Shown in pieces: positions 11,896 to 22,124 of a stretch of DNA of 64,000 bases. Under the pieces are notes generated by a model, which made no database searches, was not told the origin of the DNA, and saw only the letters and a program-made list of their open reading frames with translations. How positions within the stretch are numbered: position 1 is the first letter of the stretch; the number at the start of each line of letters is the position of its first letter. The stretch is from Brachycybe producta. Its lineage: Eukaryota; Arthropoda; Diplopoda; Playtdesmida; Andrognathidae. Both the position numbers and the translations under genes were made by a program. The stretch covers positions 556,575 to 620,574 of the forward strand of contig JAUPFP010000063.1 of assembly GCA_036925085.1 (NCBI GenBank). Reading direction: 5' to 3'.

Positions 11896-12059
11896 ATACT
11901 TACCTGGCGTAGGGTTAACCGTGATCACTTAGGCGGTTACCCCAGGACGAGGCTGTCCATTGCACTTAGGGCGTGCTGACTCCTGCGATTGCCCCAAATG
12001 TGGGTAACTCGGGCGCGCAATTTATGGCTGTGGGGATTTGCGTTCGCGCTATCCCCCCC
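11896..12059 (+). ncRNA. U1: U1 snRNA gene or recent pseudogene
   Basis: The sequence starts ATACTTACCTGGCGTAG, the U1 5' end that pairs with 5' splice sites, and ends near GCGTTCGCGCTATCCCC, the U1 stem-loop IV; length about 164 nt is that of U1. All four stem-loops are readable. Stem I (GGGTTAACCG with CGGTTACCC) pairs with one bulge. Loop II keeps ATTGCAC. Stem III keeps CCCCAAATGTGGG. Stem IV pairs GGGGAT with ATCCCC. An Sm-like site AATTTATGG is present. The 5' half resembles Drosophila U1 more than human. Loop I reads GATCACTTAGG where U1 normally has GATCACGAAGG, in the U1-70K contact, and loop II ends TTA instead of TCC. No convincing PSE was found upstream; AAACAAATGAAAATTTCAGA just downstream is only weakly 3'-box-like. 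Confidence 0.85.
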
Positions 12060-12212
12060 CCCTTAAACAAATGAAAATTTCAGACTTTTTTAATCATTAA
12101 ATGTGAAAATGACTTAATTTCGAAATTGTTCAATTTTAACTTTTTTTTAACTAATCCTAAAAAGTTAATTTTGAAAGATTTTACGAAATTATAGACAATA
12201 GTAAAAAAAAAC

Positions 12213-12366
12213 ACAGGCATTTAGAAATCGGGAAGAACATAAGTTGGCTCCGCCCTTTTTATGACGACCGCGGTGCAACTTCTAATTGGTTTGTTGTGTG
12301 GTTCGACGTTGAAAAGGGCGGAGCATGGTGACGTCAGACTACATAACCAACCAATTAGATGTTGCG
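12213..12366. mobile_element. Family A element, right end replaced by a tandem array
   Basis: The left end ACAGGCATTTAGAAATCGGG and core with TGACGTCA are intact. The right arm breaks off at AGATGTTGCGTATTACA, where the AGGGCAAATG array begins. Confidence 0.8.
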
Positions 12367-12692
12367 TATTACATTTGCCCTATAGACACTTGTCCTAATG
12401 CTAATTGCCCTAAATGGATGATTGTCCTAAACCCACATGCCATAAAACCACATTTGCCCTAAAACCATTTTCTTCTCTTCATATGGTTTAGTGTCTAGAC
12501 TACTGATTAGGGCAAATGTCCCTTTAGGACAAGTGGTTTTAGGGCAAATGTTTATAGGGCAAATGGCTATAGGGCAAATGGCTTTAGGGCAACTGTTTGT
12601 AGGGCAAATGCCTTTAGGGCAATGGTCTGTATGGGCAATAGCTTTAGGGCAATGGTCTGTAGGACAAATATCTTTAGGGCAAATGTCACACA
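12367..12692. repeat. About 15-bp array of AGGGCAAATGGCTTT, first part inverted
   Basis: Units read TTGCCCTA/GTCCTAAT on the + strand to about 12465, then switch to TTTAGGGCAAATG from about 12505 to 12692, giving a head-to-head array. Confidence 0.88.
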
Positions 12693-13149
12693 CCCACAAA
12701 AATGCTAATTCTTTTTGAGTTATCTTTCAAAATAAACTTTTCTTTATGTCAGTAGCAGTAAACTGTTATAGCAGTCAATTCCTATGTGAAATCTCAAATT
12801 GTTTGAAATTTCAGTTGGAGTTGATTTGTTTTTTTTTTTGTCAAAATTTTTATGAGCAATTTTGGTTTGTTGTGTTTGAAATATAAAATATGAAAAATTT
12901 CATTTAATTTTTACCAATTGTAAAAGATTGGTCGGTGGGTTTTTTTTTTGGGGGGGGAGGTTGAGAGTTTTGCTGTCATCATAAAAAGTATCCACACAGC
13001 TATCATAAAATATATTGAGAGACAACTCTCAGTTGTACATTTTATAGAATGTTTTACGGGGTAACCAACTATTGAGCCGGTTTAAATCAACAGTTTATTC
13101 ATTGAAATCAATTAACGGGTTTTTTTTTTCTCAATTAAATTACATTACA

Positions 13150-13765
13150 AATTGGGCTTCAGGTCCAAATTCAAGAAGAAAACGTAGCACTTGAACACCT
13201 CTTAAGTAACGTTTCAACATACTAAAACCTTGTTTGAGGGTATTTATTAAAAAATAAGGGTTATACTATGTTTGAACCCTGCTTAGGAGGCTATAAGTTT
13301 AAAGTTCAAGTGCTAAGGCCTATATTCAAGAAGACAACTTAGCACTTGAACACCTCTTAAGTAACGTTTCAACATACGAAAACCCTGTTAGAGGGTATTT
13401 ATTAAAAAAATAGGGGGTTTTCTATGTTTGAACCCTGCTTAGGAGGCTATAAGTTTGAAGTTCCAGTGCTAAAACCTATATTCAAGAAGAAAACTTAGCA
13501 CTTGAACACCTCTTAAGTAACGTTTCAACATACTAAAACCCTGTTTGAGGGTATTTATTAAAAAATAAAGGTTATACTATGTTTGAACCCTGCTTAGGAG
13601 GCTATAAGTTTAAAGTTCAAGTGCTAAGGCCTATATTTAAGAAGACAACTTAGCACTTGAACACCTCTGAGTAAGGTTTCAACATACTAAAGCCCTGTTA
13701 GAGAGTATTTAGGTTTTTTTTACTCTGTTCGAACCCTGCTTTTGAGGCTATAAGTTGAAGTTGAT
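13150..13765. repeat. 155-bp tandem repeat of D type, four copies
   Basis: TTAGCACTTGAACACCTCTT recurs at about 13185, 13340, 13496 and 13651. Each unit contains an imperfect palindrome (GTTTCAACATA...CCCTG and TATGTTTGAACCCTGC). Confidence 0.92.
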
Positions 13766-13779
13766 AAAAATCTGAGCGA

Positions 13780-14385
13780 ACGTAATAAGCAGACATCTAG
13801 CCTCTGAGCAGCCTTTTTGATTATAAAATAAAACCAATAATTGCAGTTGCTCTAATGCTGCTGATGACGATTACGTCACAAATGGCCCTTGGGCCACAGA
13901 TTGAGAAACGTTTGCTTTCATATTTTGCATAAAAATTCGTGACCCCAAGACCCTGTTGTGAACTTAATCATAATCGACATTAAAGCAACTGCAATTAAGG
14001 CTTTTTTCTAATCAAAAAGGCTGGTTTCGAGGCTAGATGTCTGGTTACTATCAGTTGTCAACTAGAGCTCTAGCCTCTAACCAGTGTTTTTAATTGAAAA
14101 ATAGCCATAATTGTTGGTTGCTCTAATGATGATTATTATTACTTCACAATTGGCACTTGGGGGCCACAGATTGAGAAACATTTTGCTTTTGATATTTTGC
14201 ATAAAAATCTGAGCCAAAATAATAACCAGACATCTAGCCTCTAACCGGCCTTTCTGATTAGCAAAAAAAAAAAAGCATAATTTCAGTTGCTCTAATGATG
14301 ATGATTATTACGTCACAATTGGCACTTGGGGGCCACAGATTGAGAAACATTTTGCTTTTGATATTTTTGCATAAAAATCCGAGCC
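13780..14385. repeat. Family G repeats (CTAGCCTCTAACCAGCC / CACAGATTGAGAAACA)
   Basis: Several partial copies combine CTAGCCTCTAACCAGCCTTT, GTTGCTCTAATGATGATTA, CACAGATTGAGAAACATTT and GCATAAAAATC. The same family fills about 61600-62850. Confidence 0.8.
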
Positions 14386-14898
14386 CTACGTATAAAATAG
14401 CAAATATTACAAATTATATTTACTACAACAAAAAATAGTATAAAATTGCATTTGCTTTTTTGTTGTTATTTTGTTTGAAATTCATAGGGTTTGGGGGGGG
14501 GGGGTGGCTCGAGGGAGGTGAGGGGGGCCGCCATATTGGCAATAAAATAAAATCATTTTTATGAAAGAAACAACTGAAAAATAAGAAATTTTTCACTTTT
14601 TCTATTTTGTTCGTTTTGTTTTTTAATATCAATTTCAAATTTTACAATTTTTATTCATTTTTTTTTTCCTCCAAAAAAAAGTTATTTTTACGAAAAAAAC
14701 AAAACCAAGTAGCCGGCCCACCCCCCCCCCCCCTCCCTCCCCCAACGCACGCAAAAGAAATTTATATTTCCTTTTTTTTTGCCAAGTGACAGTTAGTCAT
14801 TCTGCACAATCACTAGGCAATGTGCATATAGACTGCCATAGGAAAAAGAAATACTTGTGTAAATGCAAGGTAGATGGCGCTTGCAACCTCCATAGGTG
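14386..14898. other. No gene seen; poly-G and poly-C tracts
   Basis: G-tract at about 14496-14506 and C-tract at about 14719-14734 with T-rich DNA between. The two flanks are loosely inverted copies of each other. Confidence 0.4.
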
Positions 14899-15104
14899 AC
14901 AGGCAATTAGAAATCGGGACAAACAGAAGTTGGCTCCGCCCTTTTTATGACGATCGGTAACTTCTAATTGGTTTGTTGTGTGGTTCGACGTTGAAAAGAG
15001 GCGGAGCATGTGACGTCAGACTACACAACAAACAAGTTAGAAGTTGCCGGTCGTCATAAAAAGGGCGGAGCCAACTAATGTATGTCCCGATTTCTAATTG
15101 AGTG
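14899..15104. mobile_element. Family A element, first of a tandem pair
   Basis: Left end ACAGGCAATTAGAAATCGGG; right end TTTCTAATTGAGTGT is slightly altered. It is joined to the next copy by the spacer TTTTTTGGAC. Carries TGACGTCA. Confidence 0.88.
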
Positions 15105-15115
15105 TTTTTTTGGAC

Positions 15116-15323
15116 ACAGGCAATTAGAAAACGGGATGAACATAAGTTGGCTCCGACCTTTTTTATGACGACCGGCAACTTCTAATTGGTTTGTTGTGTG
15201 GTTCGACGTTGAAAAGAGGCGGAGCATGTGACGTCAGACTACACAACAAACAAGTTAGAAGTTGCCGGTCGTCATAAAAAGGGCGGCGCCAACTTCTGTT
15301 CGTCCCGTTTTCTAATTGCCTGT
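15116..15323. mobile_element. Family A element, second of a tandem pair
   Basis: Ends ACAGGCAATTAGAAAACGGG and CCCGTTTTCTAATTGCCTGT; same core orientation as its neighbour. No target duplication around this copy alone or the pair. Confidence 0.9.
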
Positions 15324-15565
15324 CTCTTTAATTCGTATTCATTCAATGACATTTTTGTTAAGATAACCACAATTATAACAATGTTTACGATTTTATCAAC
15401 AAAAACAAGAAACGTGAATTTTGTAAACAAAACACGTTTTCAAACACGGAATTAAAAACCTTGTCCTGATTTTGTTTTTAGTTTTCAAACAAAATTTGTT
15501 TTGTTTGTGGTTTATGGAAGTTAAAGGGTTCAGGGGCCCCCTTAAGCCCCTATTCACACTCTAAC

Positions 15566-15773
15566 TCAGGCAATTAGAAATCGGGACAAACAGAAGTTGG
15601 CTCCGCCCCTTTTTATGACGACCGGCAACTTCTAATTGGTTGGTTATGTAGTCTGACGTCACATGCTCCGCTCTTTTCAACGTCGAACCACACAACAAAC
15701 CAATTAGAAGTTGCCGGTCGTCATAAAAAGGGGCGGAGCCAACGTCTGTTCTCCCCGATTTCTAATTGCCTGT
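15566..15773. mobile_element. Family A element with 9-bp target duplication
   Basis: Flanks CACTCTAAC and CACTCTAGC agree at 8 of 9 positions. Ends TCAGGCAATTAGAAATCGGG and CCCGATTTCTAATTGCCTGT. Carries TGACGTCA. Confidence 0.88.
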
Positions 15774-15824
15774 CACTCTAGCAACTTTTAATGCAATTCA
15801 ACTTGCAAATGCAACTTGTGATTG

Positions 15825-16106
15825 TGTTTTTTCCGGGTTTTCCAATTGAAATTTCATGGAAAAACTATTTTCGGCCTTTTTTTTCAAAACTCATAAAAAG
15901 TTTATTTTGAAAGATGTCATCATTCTAGTTTCTAAAACAGCTTTGAATTTTTTCGTGATTTTTTCGCTTGAAAAATATAACTTTTTGTCAAAACCACTGG
16001 GTGGAGTGGAGGGAGGGGGGAAGAGACCCGCCTATAGAACGTAATAGCCACTGCAGTGGCGCCATCTGAGAGGACAAAAAAAACATCTATTCAGCCATCT
16101 TAAGAG
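15825..16106. mobile_element. Family C element, right half
   Basis: Contains CAAAACTCATAAAAAGTTTA, CACTGCAGTGGCGCCATCTG and a degraded end (CAGCCATCTTAAGA). The left half is absent. Confidence 0.7.
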
Positions 16107-16149
16107 ATTTAGCTACCATTCTAGCTACCGTTCTAGTTTTTTCTATAGT

Positions 16150-16645
16150 TTGTTGCTCTTAAAATACTAGAATAATTTAGTATTTAAAATGAGCTTATTC
16201 ATAAAATACTAGAATAATCCAGCATTTAAAAAATGAGTTTCTTATCTAAAAGACTAGAATAATCCAGCATTTAAAAATATGCTTTTTCATAAAATACTAG
16301 AATAATCCAACATTTAAAAATATGCTTTTTCATAAAATACTAGAATAATCCAACATTTAAAAATATGCTTTTTCATAAAATACTAGAATAATCCAACATT
16401 TAAAAATATGCTTTTTCATAAAAGACTAGAATAATCCAGCATTTAAAATATGAGCTTTTTTATAAAAGACTAGAATAATCCAGCATTTAAAAAATGAGCT
16501 TGTTATCTAAAAGACTAGAATAATCCAGCATTTAAAAATGAGCTTTTATCTAAAATACTAGAATAATCCAGCATTTAAAATATGAGCTTGTTATCTAAAA
16601 GACTAGAATAATCCAGCATTTAAAAATATGCTTTTTCATAAAACA
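16150..16645. repeat. 43-bp tandem array (ACTAGAATAATCCAGCATTT)
   Basis: About 11 units combining TACTAGAATAATCCAACATT and AAAAATATGCTTTTTCATAA. The ACTAGAATA part resembles family B and C ends. Confidence 0.92.
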
Positions 16646-17067
16646 CCTTTAATAAGCCCCTCCCCCCCCCCCCCCCCTCCTAAAAAAAAGAGAAATTTTC
16701 AATATTTTTTTAAAAAAAAGCGCCCACTCGAAATTTGTAGCCATATTTCTGATGACGTCACCTAAAACCCCAAATGGTCACCTGAAAAATGGTTTGACCT
16801 CCGTATTATTAAACAAGTATGAATTAGATCAACCATAACTTAGAAGAAGAAGAAGGTAAAAATAATAAAACTATTACATGTTTATTTCCACCTGTAGGTT
16901 TTTTTGGGGGGGGGGGAGGTGAGGAGAGAGCCCACCTGATGTTTTTTGTTTCAGAATGGGGAAGATGTGTTGAGGTGGGGGCCCGCCCCCCTTTTTCATG
17001 ACCCCCTAGTGAGTCTCTTAAATAAAATCCCTGATGTCTTAATCTCAATTGGAGATTTTCATAGTTG

Positions 17068-17114
<47 letters not shown>

Positions 17115-17444
17115 AGAGAGAGAGAGAAAGAGCATCAATGTCTTAGCAGGTGGGCCATACACACAAAAAAGAAGAGGCGGAGGAGGTCCTCCAACATCTT
17201 TTTTAAGCTAAAAAAAAAAGAATTATGGGTCAGGTGAACAAACACAACACAATTCTATACTAAAAATGGTCAGGACGTGTCCCGCAGTGCACTTTTGGGT
17301 GCCTTTGATGATCTCAACCCCTGAAACCTGAAAAAAAAGGATGGAATTTTGTGAACCAAGCTCCCCCTCCCCGCCCCGCCCCCCCCCCCCAAAAATCTTA
17401 TTTTTAAACTAAGATGCAAAACCAATAACCAGTCACTTGTTAGG
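16646..17444. other. No gene seen; poly-C, poly-G and (GA)n
   Basis: Poly-C at about 16660-16676 and 17370-17390, poly-G at about 16903-16915, and (GA)n at about 17071-17107. No supported gene. Confidence 0.45.
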
Positions 17445-17649
17445 ACAGGCAATTAGAAATCGGGACAAACACAAGTTGGCTCCGCCCTTTTGATGACGAC
17501 CGGCAACTTCTAATTGGTTTGTTGTGTGGTTAGACGTTGAAAAGGGCGGAGCATGTGACGTCATACTACATAACCAACCAATTAGAAGTTGCGTTCGTCA
17601 TAAAAAGGGCGGAGCCAACTTATGTATGTCCCGATTTCTAATGGCCTGT
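17445..17649. mobile_element. Family A element with perfect 9-bp target duplication
   Basis: CTTGTTAGG lies at 17436-17444 and again at 17650-17658. Ends ACAGGCAATTAGAAATCGGG and CCCGATTTCTAATGGCCTGT. Core TGACGTCA. Confidence 0.92.
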
Positions 17650-17690
17650 CTTGTTAGGAGAATTTTTATTATGAGGCCCATCTAACACAC

Positions 17691-17829
17691 GGTGTGCTCA
17701 GCACTTACTTTTCGTTTGCCCCGCCCTTTTATGAGCGTCATCAATTTCTAATTGGTTGATATTTGGTCTAACGCTCGTGAAAGAGCGGGGCAAACAAAAG
17801 TTGGTACTGGGCAGAGATATGCCTGTCCA
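17691..17829. mobile_element. Family A2 element, degraded
   Basis: GTGTGCTCAGCACTTACTTT at the left, CCGCCCTTTTATGAGCGTCA inside, and GAGCGGGGCAAAC ... ATATGCCTGT at the right. Confidence 0.7.
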
Positions 17830-17844
17830 CGTAACATCTTTAAA

Positions 17845-18275
17845 AAAATATATTCTGATTGGCTAATAATTTGCATATAGAGGTCCCTATATAGTGAAAT
17901 ATAGATGGGAAAGAATGGGGTTTGTGGGCCGCAGAAGGGCCACTAGTATTCAAAAGCCTATAGACTGAAAATCTCAAATAGACAGGCAAGTGTGCTCGGC
18001 TTATTACAGTGGTTTGCCCCGCCCTTTTATGAGCATCAGGCCAACCAATCAATCAATTAGAAAATTGAAAAAGGCGGGGCATGTGACATAAGACCAAACA
18101 ACAAACCAATTAGAAGGGGGCAAATGACTGTATTGTGCTGAGCACACTTGCCTGTCTTATTTGAGATTTTCAGTCTAGGCTTTTGAATACTAGTGGCCCT
18201 TCTGCGGCCCACAAACCCCATTCTTTCTCATCTATATTTCACTATATGCAAAGTATTGGCCAATCAGAATACATT
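17845..18275. repeat. About 430-bp palindrome with an A2 element (17982-18155) as its centre
   Basis: The left arm (TATTCTGATTGGCTAATA ... CTGAAAATCTCAAATA) pairs almost perfectly with the right arm (TTATTTGAGATTTTCAG ... TTGGCCAATCAGAATA). The centre is an A2 element with ends ACAGGCAAGTGTGCTC and GAGCACACTTGCCTGT. The arms are complementary right up to the A2 ends, so no direct duplication can be recognised. Confidence 0.92.
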
Positions 18276-18544
18276 TTTTTAAAGAAAGATTTCTGAGGTG
18301 CACCTTAGGTGGTAAAGAAAAATTGAAATAGACCCCACCCCGTCATCTATTGTTATGACACTGGGGGAGGAAGGGGGAGGGCGTAAAAGAATGAAATAAA
18401 ATGTAATTTTCCAATGTGAGAGATTTTTTTTTAAATATAGAATCTTGAATTAATTTTTTAAGAAACAGTTTTTCAGGCGATGAATTGTGTTGTTCAATTC
18501 AACAACATTGTATAATTGAGTTTTTTTGTGGTATATCATATTAG

Positions 18545-19375
18545 TTTCGAAATATTGAAAGTTTAGCTCTAAAGATTGCGAATTTAGCTCTAAAAATTGC
18601 GAGTTTAGCTCAAATGATTGCGAGTTTAGCTCGAAAGGTTGGGTGTTTAGCTCGAAAGGTTGCTAGTTTGGCTCAAAAGATTGAAAGTTTAGCTTAAGAT
18701 TGCTAGTTTGACTCAAAAGGTGGCGAGTTTAGCTCAAAAGATTGCAAATTTAGCTCTAAAGATTGAAAGTTTAGCTCAAAAGAATTGCTAGTTTGGCTCA
18801 AAGGGTTGCGAATTTAGCTCAACAGATTGCGAGTTTGGCTCAAAAGATTGTGAATTTAGCTCTAAAGATTGAAAGTTTAGCTCAAAAGATTGCTAGTTTG
18901 GTTCAAAAGGTTGGGAATTTAGCTGTAAAGATGGCGAGTTTAGCTCAACAGATTACGAGTTTAGCTCAACAGATTACGAGTTTAGCTCTAAAGATGGCAA
19001 GTTTAACTCTAAAGATTGCAAATTTAGCTCACAACATTGCAAGTTTAGCTCTAAAGATTGCGAGTTTAGCTCTAAAGATTGCAAGTTTAGCTCAAAAGGT
19101 TACAAGTTTAACCCAAAGATTGTATGTTTAGCACAAAAGATTGCTAGTTTGGCTCTAAAGATTGAAAGTTTAGCTCAAAAGAATTGCTAGTTTGGTTCAA
19201 AAGGTTGGGAATTTAGCTCTAAAGATGGCGAGTTTAGCTCAACAGATTGCGAGTTTAGCTCTAAAGATGGCAAGTTTAACTCTAAAGATTGCGAGTTTAG
19301 CTCTAAAGATTGCAAGTTTAGCTCAAAAGGTTACAAGTTTAACTCAAAGATTGTATGTTTAGCACAAAAGATACA
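18545..19375. repeat. 21-bp tandem array (AGATTGCGAGTTTAGCTCAAA), about 40 units
   Basis: Units of AAGATTGCGAGTTTAGCTCT type with frequent single-base changes. A larger block (about 18880-19120) recurs at about 19170-19370, showing segmental duplication inside the array. Being a multiple of 3, it yields an open frame that is only the repeat. Confidence 0.95.
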
Positions 19376-20040
19376 AATTCAGTTGAATGAATGACTTGAA
19401 AGTTTTTCATTCATTCAACAAGTAGCAAAAGCAAAAACATGAAAGTTGAAAGTTTACTTTTCTAGTTTTTTAAAAGAAAACCACTTTTCAATTTCTTTTC
19501 CTAATATTTCTGCTTCTCTCTATATTTAACTGCAGAAGTAATAAAACCAAGAATTCCTCTTATTTCTATTGTTCTTTTCCTCATTTGCATATTATGCAAA
19601 TGAATGGTTTATTGTCTCAAGTGGTGAAAACTGAAGAAGAAGAAAGACAAAAAAAAAAGAGAACCATTTTTGTTAATTGGATTGAAATTCTTCTTGTTTT
19701 ATCTTCTTGTTTATCAGCCATTTTGAGAAGAAGCAACAGGAAAAAAAAAGCCCATTCAAAAATGGTCTTAAAAAAATGTGTGCAGCTTTTGGACATTTTT
19801 AATTAGTTGTGCGCACATATATAGGTGATTATAAATTATCATTAGTTGCCCCCTAACTTAATTACTTGATTAAGCGCAGTTTTCAAATTGCAAAGAAGAA
19901 AAACCTCCTCGTTTCCAATAAAAGAGACTTAAAAAGTGGGAATAGTTTATTATGAAATATTAGCTGATATTAAAGGAAGACATTGGAAGATGGGACTGTT
20001 ATATATCAGTTCAATGTAGTGCCCTTTCACCCCCTAATAT
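19376..20040. other. No gene seen; contains an octamer dyad
   Basis: CATTTGCATATTATGCAAAT lies at about 19582-19602. The rest is AT-rich with nothing recognised. Confidence 0.4.
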
Positions 20041-20246
20041 ACAGGCAATTAGAAAAAGGGATAAACAGAAGTTGGCTCCGCCCTTTTTATGACGACCGGC
20101 AACTTCTAATTGGTTTGTTGTGTGGTTCGACGTTGAAAAGGGCGGAGCATGGGACGTCAGAACTACATAACCAAACCAATTAGAAGTTGCGTTCGTCATA
20201 AAAAGGGCGGAGCCAACTTCTGTTCATCCCGTTTTCTAATTACCTG
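20041..20246. mobile_element. Family A element next to a tandem array
   Basis: Ends ACAGGCAATTAGAAAAAGGG and CCCGTTTTCTAATTACCTGT. The right flank is directly the 17-bp array; no duplication seen. The CRE-like core is mutated (GGACGTCA). Confidence 0.88.
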
Positions 20247-20712
20247 TTGAAGTTAGCAGTGGCTTGAAATTAGCAACCGCTTGAAGTTAGCAACCACTTG
20301 AAGGTAGCAGCTACTTGAAGTTAACAGCAGCTTGAAGTTAGCAGCAGCTTGAAGTTAGCAGCTGCTTGGAGTTGGCAACCACTTGATGTTAGCAACCGCT
20401 TGAAGTTGGCAACCGCTTGAAGTTGGCAACCGCTTAATGTTAGCAGCCGCTTGATGTTAGCAGCCGCTTGAAGTTAGCAACTAAATGTTAGCAACTGCTT
20501 GAAGTTAGCAGCCGCTTGAAGTTAGCAGCTACTTGAAGTTAGCAGCAGCTTGAAGTTAGCGGCTGCTTGGAGTTGGCAACCACTTGATGTTAGCAACCGC
20601 TTGAAGTTGGCAACCGCTTAATGTTAGCAGCCGCTTGATGTTAGCAGCCGCTTGAAGTTAGCAACTAAATGTTAGCAACCGCTTGAAGTTAGCAACCGCT
20701 TGAAGTTAGCAA
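20247..20712. repeat. 17-bp tandem array (CTTGAAGTTAGCAACCG)
   Basis: Roughly 27 units, with alternation of AGCAGC, AGCAACC and GGCAACC variants. A block of about 190 bp is repeated inside it. Confidence 0.95.
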
Positions 20713-21139
20713 AAAAACAGAAATTATCAACAGGGGCCACCATACACTACAGTAGAAATAGTTGGGTCAGTAGGGGGTCGTTTATACCTCATTGAAAACA
20801 GTATAAGGGGATTTGGGGGGGGGGGGTCATGTGGCCCATTGTTTTGTCTTTTGTTTTAGAGACGTTTCTCACGTTAATCTTACATTTTGATTTTAAATTT
20901 TAAATAATATCAGGTGAAATTGGGTGTTGAGACAGGGAATCACAAAAAAAAAGGGATTCTTTGGGGTTCACACATTTAGAATTTACATCGAAATTCTAAA
21001 TTTTTTTCTTAAAATAAAGTTGAAGTTATTTTTAAATATGCAAATGAGGTAGAACAATTGAATATAGAATTCGGACAGTTCTGCATTTAAGTACCAGTGT
21101 ATAAGGATGTATGTTTTAGAAACTGGAAGAGTAGTCAGT

Positions 21140-21925
21140 GATTCACCTAAAACCCAGATACCTACCAAGCTCGCGAGGTGCATGATCTAGAACATTTCGG
21201 AACATGTTCGCGAGCAGAAACAGAACCCGGTTTAGACGGGAGCTCGCGAACAGTTATAGAGTTGTCCGCGAACCGGTACAAAATTCGCTCTTGATGCGCG
21301 GTACATTAAAGGGTTCGTTCTTGAACATCAGCCGAACAGAGAACCCGGTTTAAATGGGAGCTCGCGAACAGATGTAGAGTTGTTCGCGAACCAGTACAAA
21401 GTTCTCTCTTGAGGCGGTACATCAAAGGGGTTCGTTCTCGGAACGTCTGCCGAACAGAGAACCCGATCTACACGTAAGTGAGCTCGCCTCGCCAGTTAAT
21501 AATTATTACAAACAAATTTAACGACGCCGAACAATTGACGAAGAAACAAACAAAAATCACGAGGGTGCTGTATATACAGGCAATTAGAAATCGGAACAAA
21601 CAGAAGTTGGCACCGCCCTTTTTATGACGACTGGCAACTTCTAATTGGTTGGTTATGTAGTCTGACGTAACATGCTCCGCCCTTTTCAACGTCGAACCAC
21701 ACAACAAACCAATAAGAAGTTGCCAGTCGTCATAAAAAGGGCGGAGCCAACTTCTGTTTGTTCCGATTTCTAATTGCCTGTGGGAGCTGTTTGCTCGCCA
21801 TGCGAACCGCGAACACGTTAATTTTGTTGGTGTAGACATTATGCTCGCGAGCAGCTCTCGAACAGTTTCCGAGCGGTTTGCAATATCTAATTTTGGTCTG
21901 TATACGCGGCTTTAGGTGTGAATGA
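21140..21925. repeat. CpG-rich duplicated region split by a family A element
   Basis: Two copies (about 21205-21340 and 21341-21470) share AACCCGGTTTA, GGGAGCTCGCGAACAG, GTTCGCGAACC and GGTACAT. Related sequence (GCGAACCGCGAAC, CTCGCGAGCAGCTC) resumes after a family A copy at 21576-21781. GC and CpG content differ sharply from the surroundings. Confidence 0.75.
21576..21781. mobile_element. Family A element inside the CpG-rich repeat
   Basis: Ends ACAGGCAATTAGAAATCGGA and TCCGATTTCTAATTGCCTGT. Flanks GCTGTATAT and GGGAGCTGT do not form a duplication. The core reads TGACGTAA. Confidence 0.88.
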
Positions 21926-21981
21926 GTTACCATTCTAGTTTCTAAAAACACTTTCAAGTTATTATTCCATTGTTCCTCCTT

Positions 21982-22002
21982 CATTTGCATATTTTGCAAA
22001 TG
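21982..22002. promoter_or_regulatory. Octamer dyad CATTTGCATATTTTGCAAAT
   Basis: Two inverted ATTTGCA half-sites. The same dyad occurs at about 19582, 26452 and 41829, often beside B-type ends. POU-type binding is only inferred from ATGCAAAT-like halves. Confidence 0.4.
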
Positions 22003-22124
22003 GCTACTTATATAAAAAATGACATTTTCACGGTTTAGAAACAAATTAACCAAAAAAAAAATATCTTTTCAAAGACAGAAGAATTTTTTTTTTACCCTTT
22101 CTTGAAGTTTCGTGCACATAAGGC

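Noticed and set aside
12505-12692. AGGGCAAATG repeats as interstitial telomere
   Set aside because: The unit is 15-16 bp and not a TTAGG or TTAGGG telomere repeat.
18793-19131. Coiled-coil-like 112-codon frame (heptad-like LAQKIASL)
   Set aside because: It comes from a 21-bp (seven-codon) DNA array; the heptad look is forced by the repeat length, and neighbouring units break the frame.
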